Part shown: piece by piece, positions 9,849-18,300 of the stretch
Layout of the letters: the number at the start of each line of letters is the position of its first letter
Position numbering within the stretch: position 1 is the stretch's first letter
Source: Limosilactobacillus reuteri
GTDB lineage: Bacteria > Bacillota > Bacilli > Lactobacillales > Lactobacillaceae
Reading direction: 5' to 3'
DNA length: 64,000 nucleotides
Assembly (NCBI RefSeq): GCF_020784725.1
Contig: NZ_JAJGTZ010000030.1
Coordinates: 1 to 64,000, forward strand
Translations under genes and position numbers: made by a program
The notes under the pieces: model-generated
Told to the model about the DNA's origin: nothing
Seen by the model: the letters and a program-made list of their open reading frames with translations, nothing else
Database searches by the model: none

Positions 9849-11336
9849 TTATTCTCCTCGTCCAAAAGCATTATTTATTTCCGCAAGGCGACTAACAAAC
9901 CATTGAACAACTGCATTATTATCATTATGCCGTCCTGGAAAGCCCTTGCTAACAAACAAGCGTGCGTTTTGAATGGCCGCGTTTTCCTGCATTCTTTTTA
10001 TTGCCAAATTATCATAATCATCATTTTTCATATACCCAACATATATTCGTGTCTTAGTTAAGTCAGTTTGATTCATTAACTTCCAAAACTTTGTATCTAA
10101 TTGCTCAAGTTGCTCAGAGGTTAAAGACGATACCAATTGGCGATCGATATCAAAGATTGTATCGAATTCATCTGGTCGTTCTAGACGGGCTCGTAAAGCA
10201 ACTTGCCCTAAATTAACAGTTGGTTTGGCAACGTTAATTGCATAAGGAGATAATTGAACTCCAAGTTTAATTGCCGGATATGTCCCCATTGAAATCCCAT
10301 TCAATACTAATTGTTGACGACTAAAGCCTAATTTCCTCAACGTTTTACTAATTGTGGCTTTGATTTGACCTTCAATCGCCGCACCCGTATAAAACTGTCC
10401 AACTGCTAAGCGCGGATCCGTAAACAGTAAGGCTGGAGTATGATTACGCCTAAATAGAGGATATGCTTCAAACCCCTCTAATCTACGCGCCCCAGAAAAA
10501 TAAACATGTAGTGGTGGTCGCAAATCACCCGGATTAAAGTAATATGCAATATCTTCGCCAGTTACCGGATCAACAAGACGTTTCCCCCCTGTAAGAAATT
10601 CACCATAATCTCTTCGCGACCAACGTGCATGCAAAACACCTAATGTTAAACTTCCTTTTCCAAGCACCTCAATACTAACGTTAACAAATCGTGGAGCATC
10701 TTCTAATTTAATTGGTAGTTCTTGTTCTTCATTATTCTTCGAAAAATCAAGGAGATATTGGTCTTTAGGATTGCCATCTCCTGCACCTGGCTGAACAATA
10801 ACTCGTAAACGAACTTTAACATTAGTTTGCCGATTATATTCAAGACTAAATTTAAATAACCGTTGAGGATCAATATAAATGTTTTGCTGATAGCTGCCCA
10901 AGCTAGTCCACTCATTAGCATCAACTGTTAAACTGAGGTGACCATCATCCATGAATATTCCCTCTGACTTATTTAATAATAATTTAGTAGGTGCAAACCG
11001 TGCACCGGATTGACCATGAAAAAATCTAATTGGCATTTGATCAATTAGCTCTTGAGGTTCTTCAACAATCTGACGAGCTTCTTGACATTTAATAAAATTT
11101 AAGCCAGCTTCATTAAGGTTCTTTTCAGCAAATGGAGAGTACAAAACACAATAAGGAGGAACTTGCCATTGGAGTTTACTCCACAAATCATCTTCTAATT
11201 GGACGCCTTCTGTAATTATTACTAAATCAAATTGCTTTGTTCCTACTTGAGGATAAGTATTATAGGTCCATGTTATTCCATTTGGAATTTTGTATTTATC
11301 TGCCCAGTTTTGTGCGCCTAACTGCAAGACATTCAT
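9849..11336 (-). CDS. asp2: Accessory Sec system protein Asp2 (putative glycan O-acetyltransferase)
   Basis: Asp2, 495 residues, is needed for adhesin export. In streptococci it also O-acetylates GlcNAc on the adhesin through an alpha/beta-hydrolase fold with a Ser-Asp-His triad. Here the nucleophile motif GISMG is seen near residue 348, and a candidate catalytic histidine lies in PGRHND near the C-terminus (about 472). The N-terminal part carries a beta-sandwich region, as in the family. It sits between asp1 (11 bases away) and asp3 (2 bases away). The retained motif suggests that the enzyme activity is intact; this is inferred, not shown. Confidence 0.92.
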   Translation of the reverse strand: MNVLQLGAQNWADKYKIPNGITWTYNTYPQVGTKQFDLVIITEGVQLEDDLWSKLQWQVPPYCVLYSPFAEKNLNEAGLNFIKCQEARQIVEEPQELIDQMPIRFFHGQSGARFAPTKLLLNKSEGIFMDDGHLSLTVDANEWTSLGSYQQNIYIDPQRLFKFSLEYNRQTNVKVRLRVIVQPGAGDGNPKDQYLLDFSKNNEEQELPIKLEDAPRFVNVSIEVLGKGSLTLGVLHARWSRRDYGEFLTGGKRLVDPVTGEDIAYYFNPGDLRPPLHVYFSGARRLEGFEAYPLFRRNHTPALLFTDPRLAVGQFYTGAAIEGQIKATISKTLRKLGFSRQQLVLNGISMGTYPAIKLGVQLSPYAINVAKPTVNLGQVALRARLERPDEFDTIFDIDRQLVSSLTSEQLEQLDTKFWKLMNQTDLTKTRIYVGYMKNDDYDNLAIKRMQENAAIQNARLFVSKGFPGRHNDNNAVVQWFVSRLAEINNAFGRGE

Positions 11337-11347
11337 GAAGATTCACC

Positions 11348-12862
11348 TCACTTCGTTAAAACTTTTTCCCACTTCTTTTGTAATTCTGCCGCTGATAATT
11401 GATTCATCAATTGAACATTATAAATAAGAGCTTCATTCCAATGCTTAAGATTCCCTAAATAGTAGTCTAATCCCTTATTGATATCAGAAAGTTGTGGACA
11501 AATCAAACCATTTTGGTAATTTTTAATTTGACTATTTGGTTGCCGATATATTTGCGGAATACCTGTACTAACAGCCGAAATCTGTAAGAATTCGTCCAAT
11601 TGGTTTCCCCAGTCAATTAAGATCCGTAAAGAGTCTAATTGCCGCCCAGCTTCAGCAGGAGTGCTAATTCTTTTTGTACCAATAGTTAGTTTAGGAATAT
11701 CAATTTGCTTCGTTAAAATTTCTTCAACTTCATTTTGTTCCTCATTAGCTAAGACAAACTCACCCTGATGGTTTTCTTTCAAGTTTTCAAGAGCTTGTTG
11801 AGATTGCTGCAATTTTTCAGTGCTATAGCTCAACAACGTCAATGCTGTCGTTTTAGGGTTCTTTAGTAATCGCTGATAAAGCAATTCCAATACTTTATCC
11901 ACCTCATCCTTGGTCATTGACTCAATAAAAAGTCCTATTTGCTCTTGATCTGAGCGTTGACTATGACCCAAATTAAAACGGGACTGAAACAGTGGAATTA
12001 TTGCTGCATCTATATTAGTTTGTTTTTTTATATTATTCTTTGTTTCATTATTATCCGCAACCAAATTTAATTCTTGACTTTTAAGTTCATCAAGACTTTC
12101 ATGATACCTATGCCAACGACTCAAAGAAAAGACGGGCTGATAAGGCAGATAAGTTTTTTGGTCGATCACTGCTTGATCATCCATCGTGATAATTAAATTA
12201 TCTTGGTTTATATCAAATTTGCTTAACACATACTTAGTAATAATTTCCTCAAGTAAATCATTTAAATGCTCATAATGTAGATAATCTGTTAATTCTGAAA
12301 AACGCTTATTAATTTCAACCCGATCAGATTTTACATCGTGTTTAAAGCGCCAATATCCCTGTTCGTCATAATAAATATATTGATATGGCTGACCATTTTC
12401 AAATAATTCTTCTCGCGAAATAAAGCCGCGACTATCAAGTAATAAGCGCCGACTTATCTTATCCTTTTCCAGATAGTCCACCCAAAGGATTTTACCTTGT
12501 GTATCAAAGGTTACTTTGGCATAAGGATTTTCTTTGACCATAACGATTATTCGAAAGTTTGTAAAATCATAGTAAGCTCCAGTTGGCCAATTGAAATCAC
12601 GGTAATCAACAATTTGACTATCAACATGATGAACTCCTTGTAGATAATCAAAAGTACTAAAAATTTGTGCTGGTGAGATCGTTAGTTGATTTAATTTGGT
12701 TGATAATTGTGGCTGATAATCAGTAATTATTAGTGAAAAGGGCTTTTGGTTAGTTTGAAATACTTTGATATGACTAACTGCATCATCAAATTCAAGTTTA
12801 GGAATAGTATGAGCCCAATCTTCTAGCAACTCATGCCAAGCAGGAACTAAATAATCCATCAT
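11348..12862 (-). CDS. asp1: Accessory Sec system protein Asp1
   Basis: Asp1, about 504 residues, is the scaffold of the Asp1-3 complex and in known structures resembles a GT-B glycosyltransferase that has lost activity. The sequence lacks an E-x7-E donor motif, consistent with a non-enzymatic role. Three starts are possible (GTG 12865, ATG 12862, ATG 12859); AGGAT at 12868-12872 suits either ATG. The stop codon of secY2 overlaps this start (TGATG arrangement), so the two are translationally coupled. Confidence 0.9.
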   Translation of the reverse strand: MMDYLVPAWHELLEDWAHTIPKLEFDDAVSHIKVFQTNQKPFSLIITDYQPQLSTKLNQLTISPAQIFSTFDYLQGVHHVDSQIVDYRDFNWPTGAYYDFTNFRIIVMVKENPYAKVTFDTQGKILWVDYLEKDKISRRLLLDSRGFISREELFENGQPYQYIYYDEQGYWRFKHDVKSDRVEINKRFSELTDYLHYEHLNDLLEEIITKYVLSKFDINQDNLIITMDDQAVIDQKTYLPYQPVFSLSRWHRYHESLDELKSQELNLVADNNETKNNIKKQTNIDAAIIPLFQSRFNLGHSQRSDQEQIGLFIESMTKDEVDKVLELLYQRLLKNPKTTALTLLSYSTEKLQQSQQALENLKENHQGEFVLANEEQNEVEEILTKQIDIPKLTIGTKRISTPAEAGRQLDSLRILIDWGNQLDEFLQISAVSTGIPQIYRQPNSQIKNYQNGLICPQLSDINKGLDYYLGNLKHWNEALIYNVQLMNQLSAAELQKKWEKVLTK

Positions 12863-14052
12863 CACTCATCCTTTATTAAACGTGCGTATCTTAATGGGAA
12901 CAATAACATTAATAATTGATCTTTTATTCCCTGCATAAACATTACAATCATTATAATATTCATTGGCAAAATTGCTAATCCAGCAAAATCCCCCAGAATG
13001 CGCGAACCTAATAAACCAAAGCTTAATTGAATAGCATTCAAAAGCGCACCAAAAAAAGATATGTGAATTACTAAACGTTGTAAATATTTTTTCGTCGGTT
13101 CACCAGGACGAATACCAATAATGTAATTATTATTATGTAACATTGTTTTGGCCTGTTCTTTAGGATCAAATTGTACAAACGTAAAGAAGTAAAATAGTGC
13201 AAAAGCTAATATTCCACTAAGTACAATTTCAAAATAAGGGTTAGCAAATAAAGACTGTGGACCTAAAACGTTTGCTAATAGCGTTGGAAGCATTAACAAT
13301 GACATCCCAACCATGTAGGTCATCATCGCTCCCATATTAAGACCTAGTGGAAGAATTATCGGCTTATCATGACTGCTCATCATTGTATTAACCATCTTAA
13401 TTGGATAATAAGCACGATTAAAAGCAATCCAAAAAATTAAAAGTCCAAAGCTTGCAAGCACTACCAATGCCAACCACAGATATCCATAAGACTGGCTCAC
13501 TATTTTTCCAATTGATGCTAATAAATTAGGAAGGGTACCAGAAATAATGTTAAAAAGGATAATCGTTATTGTTCCACCAATACCAAATTGAGTATTCATA
13601 TTTCCCAACCATACTACAAATAAACTCCCAGCAGTTAACATTATTGTTACTACCAAACTCGTAAATAAATTTGTCGTAAGTTTTAACATTAAGGTAAAGG
13701 CTAGCGATTGAATAATTGCAAAAATTAAAGTTAACCATTGCTGGATTCGCATCATCTGTTTTATTGACAATGTATCAAAGTAGAATAAGCGCATCATCGT
13801 TAGTAACTGAATAATCATCATTGAAATCATTAAGGGGTTCAGCCCAACTGAAAATAACGATAATCGTTGTAAGTTACCCCCACTCATAAAGCTCATGATT
13901 CCGATTGAACTATTAGCTAATACTTGCCTAAAAGTTGTCGAAACATTAACCAGTGGCAGTGGGATTGTACAGCCTAAAATATAAATGACCAGGATAAATA
14001 ATGTAGCACCTAATCGTTTTAATAAGTTATCTAATTGTATTTTCTGTGTCAC
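12862..14052 (-). CDS. secY2: Accessory Sec translocase channel SecY2
   Basis: Integral membrane channel of the accessory Sec system, 396 residues, with about ten hydrophobic spans. The N-terminal segment (LLKRLGATLFILVIYILGC) and following spans match the SecY fold, and it is shorter and more divergent than housekeeping SecY. It is the exit path for the glycosylated adhesin in partnership with SecA2. It follows gtfC by 18 bases and its stop overlaps the asp1 start, so it belongs to the same transcript. Confidence 0.94.
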   Translation of the reverse strand: MTQKIQLDNLLKRLGATLFILVIYILGCTIPLPLVNVSTTFRQVLANSSIGIMSFMSGGNLQRLSLFSVGLNPLMISMMIIQLLTMMRLFYFDTLSIKQMMRIQQWLTLIFAIIQSLAFTLMLKLTTNLFTSLVVTIMLTAGSLFVVWLGNMNTQFGIGGTITIILFNIISGTLPNLLASIGKIVSQSYGYLWLALVVLASFGLLIFWIAFNRAYYPIKMVNTMMSSHDKPIILPLGLNMGAMMTYMVGMSLLMLPTLLANVLGPQSLFANPYFEIVLSGILAFALFYFFTFVQFDPKEQAKTMLHNNNYIIGIRPGEPTKKYLQRLVIHISFFGALLNAIQLSFGLLGSRILGDFAGLAILPMNIIMIVMFMQGIKDQLLMLLFPLRYARLIKDE

Positions 14053-14070
14053 TTTTTCCTCATCAGCTTT

Positions 14071-15081
14071 TTATTGATAATGTAATTTAAATATTGCTTC
14101 CGTTAATGCTTTTTTAGCGAAATAACCATTACGAACTAATCCAGCAAAGTTATTAACTTGTTTTACCATTTTATTATAATCGCTATTACTTAAGTTTTGT
14201 ACTTTTTCGATAGCTTCATCTAAGTTGTCAGCCACAATTCCTAAGCCTTTACGTAATATTGTTTCACTCTCTGCAATATTTTCATTAACAATAACGGGCA
14301 AGCCAGCTGCCAAGTAAGTACTTAGTTTATGGTTAGCGTTAAGATGCATGTAGTTTTTCCAATATGGCTCATTTGACCATACTAAACCAAAACCACCATT
14401 ATGCCGGAGGTTTGACAGCAAGACGGGGTCTGATTGCCAACCCATAAACTTAATATTATCTGTCGGTGCAACATCAATCACCTTAGTAAAGGCATATAAG
14501 GGATTATCTGGGTAATCCCAATGACCGACCAACTGGAACTTCTCAAGATTACCTGCTAAATTAATTACCCCTGTATTTTTTGGTGTTACCGTAAAATCGA
14601 CGCTAGCACAATGATCCCACATATGCTGCAGCACCACTTTTTCGACCATTAAACCATTTGCACGGAGGAAATCGACCATTGGCTGAGAAGGCGCAATAAT
14701 TAAATCAGCTTTATTATAGTAGTTAATAAATTGTGGCATTAGGTAACGATTTGATTCAAACATCAATGGGAGAATATCATGGATAAAAATAATTTTTTTA
14801 ACATTATAAGGAGCAAGATGGTCAATGAAAGCTTGATCCCACTCAATCGGATTCCAACTTGGTGATTGAAAAATAACTGTATCACCAATTGCTACTGAAG
14901 CAATTATTCCATCAAACCGTGCTTTTAAATGAGGCAACGATTCTTGTGAACTATCGTAACAATATATCCCCAATTCTTTAAATCCTAACTGATCACAGGC
15001 TATTCTGGCAATTTGATGTTGGGCAATTTGCGCTGTACTTTTCAAATTGAATCCATAAAGGTTAGTAATATGAACTGTCAA
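14071..15081 (-). CDS. gtfC: Adhesin-modifying glycosyltransferase GtfC (Gtf3-like)
   Basis: First gene of the locus, 336 residues, related to the Gtf3/GtfC enzymes that add the second sugar to the GlcNAc or glucose placed by GtfA-GtfB. The C-terminal half has the expected GT-B features, including the [16 protein letters not shown] and LAAGLPVIV stretches. The start is TTG at 15081, eight bases after a strong GGGGAGG site; there is no ATG alternative near it. An extended -10 lies about 70 bases upstream. Donor and acceptor specificity cannot be read from the sequence. Confidence 0.86.
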   Translation of the reverse strand: MTVHITNLYGFNLKSTAQIAQHQIARIACDQLGFKELGIYCYDSSQESLPHLKARFDGIIASVAIGDTVIFQSPSWNPIEWDQAFIDHLAPYNVKKIIFIHDILPLMFESNRYLMPQFINYYNKADLIIAPSQPMVDFLRANGLMVEKVVLQHMWDHCASVDFTVTPKNTGVINLAGNLEKFQLVGHWDYPDNPLYAFTKVIDVAPTDNIKFMGWQSDPVLLSNLRHNGGFGLVWSNEPYWKNYMHLNANHKLSTYLAAGLPVIVNENIAESETILRKGLGIVADNLDEAIEKVQNLSNSDYNKMVKQVNNFAGLVRNGYFAKKALTEAIFKLHYQ

Positions 15082-15152
15082 TAATAATTCCTCCCCAAAA
15101 ATTATTTATTCCTGCAACATTTTATCATCAAAATGATAATTATAATAAGATA

Positions 15153-15158
15153 ATTATA
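15153..15158 (-). promoter_or_regulatory. Extended -10 promoter element of the accessory Sec operon
   Basis: On the minus strand ATGGTATAAT gives a perfect TATAAT with the TGn extension, 71 bases before the gtfC start. No good -35 is found at 16-18 bases, which is common for extended -10 promoters. The leader between it and gtfC is AT-rich and holds a weak stem around 15121-15150. Confidence 0.55.
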
Positions 15159-15266
15159 CCATACACTCTTTTATACTACGGCACATTACAAGTTTTGACT
15201 CTAAAGCCTTTCTCTTAACTATCGATAAATAATCATCTAACACTTCTATTCTCTTTTAAAATATTA

Positions 15267-15310
15267 AAAAAGACTTTTGATAGCCATGGGCTAGTTAACA
15301 AAAGTCTTTT
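15267..15310 (-). terminator. Terminator of the mucus-binding protein gene
   Basis: Minus-strand AAAAGACTTTTG pairs with CAAAAGTCTTTT (12-bp arms) across a 19-base loop and ends in a T-rich tail. It lies directly after the mucus-binding protein gene and separates it from the accessory Sec operon. Confidence 0.85.
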
Positions 15311-15321
15311 CCAACTGAATC

Positions 15322-18300
15322 TTAATTATTTTTTCTTCTCTTACCTAAACTAATCCCAAACAATCCAAGGAATGCGCCAAGGATTACTCGCCAAATACTT
15401 TGGTGTTGATTACCTGTTTGCGGTAACTTTTTGGATACAGTTGAGGAAGTGTTTTTGCCAATGGTTGGTGTAACATCCCCCTTTGCCGCATGGACGGTTA
15501 CTGGTTCTGAGACAGGCATTTCATTCACTGGAGATTCGCCAGTAGCACTCACTGCCATGGTTGGAGTTGAATTTACTCCTGTTACAGTGCTTGTCGGGGC
15601 AGCCGTTGTTGCTGGAACACCTGGTTCTTCCGAATTTGGAACCGCCGATGAAATTGTTCCATCCGATTTAGGCGTCTCGCTTGGTTGCGTTGATGCACTT
15701 CCAGAAGAACTTGGTGTGTCGGACTGCGATGGTTCATCCGGCTGTGCAGGCGTACTTCCGGCACTCGACGACGAAGCTGGTTTTTCTGGATTAACTGGTG
15801 TTACCGGCACAATTGGCGTTACTGGCACATCTGGTTCGTCAGGTGTTGGATGCGGTTTAACCGGATTTTTAGAATATAGAACAATAAAATGAAGGTCTTG
15901 ACTATCTGCCGTCACATATTGTTCATCAATTTGCTGGTCTGAAGGGGTATAACCAGCAACTAGTGGTGAAACAACCGGTGTAAAGTGATCGCTTACTGGT
16001 TCCCATGACTCCCAACTAGTTTTACCCGTTACCTGATCTGTTAATCCATCGCGAGTAAAGACAATCGGGGCTGCTTGGTATGAAGGAGCTGCTATTCCGC
16101 CCTCAACAAACTCATAGCGAATATCTTCATTAATTATTCGTTGGTCAGTAACCTTTTCTGTTTCATGAGTTAAGTGAACAATTACATTTAAGTCATGGTC
16201 AGCAAATGTAGCTGGCAATGTTTCCTGACTAACCAGTTTATAGCCAAGTTGCTCATAATGGGCACTGACATTTTGATAGTCTTCACGCATTGCAAGTGGT
16301 AATTGTTCGTCAGCATAGCCTGATCCTAATTGCGCGTGATTAATAAGAGTTAACCCCGTTTCATCATCAATTACGGAATAAGTAATTTTATGAGGTTCAG
16401 TTGTATAATTTACCGTCACTTCAATCGGCTGTTCTCCCTGGGTAGCAAGCTCACTAGCAACTACTGTTTGATCCGGAATATAACCCTTAATTGATGGTGA
16501 AGCTACCGCCGTAAAACTCGTTGGATCACTTTCAATTACTGATTGACCATCCTTAATTGTTTCCGACTGCAAGACTTGCCACTCGCCCCGGTTAACTTCT
16601 TTCGTAACCTCATTTGTCGTTAATAAACGAGCAAAAGTTACTACTTGTTGAACATCAGGAGCAGCAGTTTCACCTTTTCGTGGACCATTTGCATATACAT
16701 AATGAATGGTCCGTAATGATTGCACCTGTTCTTCTTTTGATGTCATCCGCGGTTGATAATATACTTTAACACTTTCACTTGGCACTAATGCAGTTGGGTG
16801 ACCATCTGCCACAACTGGATACGGATTGCCCTTTGTATCTTCTGGAGCCGCATATCCATACTTTTGCAGGTCTGGATTTGGTGATGCTGGCCAACCGCCC
16901 CTTTCTAGCTTCCATGCTTGATCAGCATTAGCGAGTGGGACTTCAACCAGGTAATTGCCATTCTGATCACGTTGTTGGTTCAGCGTATAACCAATAATTT
17001 GGTGGTGAGGGCCAGCCACAATTGCTTGCCGGGTAAAGGTAGCCTGTTGGATGACCGGTTCAGTAACGCCCTCAATCATTATCTGTTTATCCGTGGTGCG
17101 GTCATAATAGGTAATCGTCCGCGTGGTTGTTTGATGTTCCACCTGTAAGCTATTCTTCATCAAGATATGAACAACTACATTTTGGTCAATATGGGTAAAT
17201 TTGCTTGGTAGCTTATCTTCACTCACAACCGTGTAACCCAATTGCCGATAATGATCAATCGCTCCCTGATAAGCAGCGGTTGCACTTGCCGGTAATGCTT
17301 CATCTGCAAAGCCACTTGTTAAGGATTGTTGATCAACTAGTGTCTTATCATCGGTATCATCAATAATCGTATAAGTAACTGCATTAGGAGCAGTCTTATA
17401 TTCTACCGTGACCGTAATATCGGGATCGTTCGGTTTAGCTTGCATGGCTGCGACCATTACTTGGCTCGGCGTGTAGTAGTCGATTGCCGGTGATTTAACA
17501 GCAGCGAATTGATCGTTCCTAGTAGTCCATTCACCTACTTTTGTTTCACCAGTTACTTGATTAACCTTCTTGGGGCGAGTAAATATAACTTGTTGATGAA
17601 CACTTGGAGCAGCGACTTCACCTTTTCGTGGCCCATTCGCATAAACATAATTAACTGTCCGCTTAACTGGCAATTCTTCGTTAGTGACAATTACCTTTTC
17701 CGGATAAAAGACTTTTACTTCTTCATCCCCAGACAAAGCGGTTGGATGACCTTCTCCAACAAGTGGGTAAGCTCGGCCATTTGCGTCTTCGGCCAGTTCA
17801 TAACCTTTTTCTGTCAAAATCGGATTGGTCGAAGCTGTCCACTCCCCAATAGCGGGAGTCCAGGCCTTGTCACCATTAGTCTCTTCAATAAGATAGTTGC
17901 CATGGCTGTCCTGTTTACCATCAAGGTTGTAGCCAAGGAGCGAACCATCCTGACCACTAATTACCGCTTGCCGGGTGAACTTAACAGCTTGCTTAACTGG
18001 CGGAATATCAAGCTGTTTTTCGGTATCTTTGTCATAGTACGTAATTGTCCGCGTAACTGTCCGTTCTTCGCTATGCAGTTGATTTCGTTTAGCAACGTAG
18101 ATTGTTACATTTTGGTTAACACTCGGGCTGTCACCAAAAGCAACGGGTAATTTATCAGCAGAAACTAGGTAATAGCCCTTATCTTGATACCTTTGAATTA
18201 CCTGTTGATACTTAGCAGCAGTATCAGTTGGCAATGGTTCACCACTTAAACCGTTTGCTAATGGAACCTGATTCTCTAAGACTTTTTGAGTATCTTTATC

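Noticed and set aside
15431-15892. Plus-strand open frame of 153 codons
   Set aside because: It is antisense to the Pro/Ser/Thr-rich wall region of the mucus-binding protein; low-complexity composition and no ribosome site.
17509-18150. Plus-strand open frame of 213 codons
   Set aside because: Antisense shadow within the Mub repeats; no ribosome site and no recognisable product.
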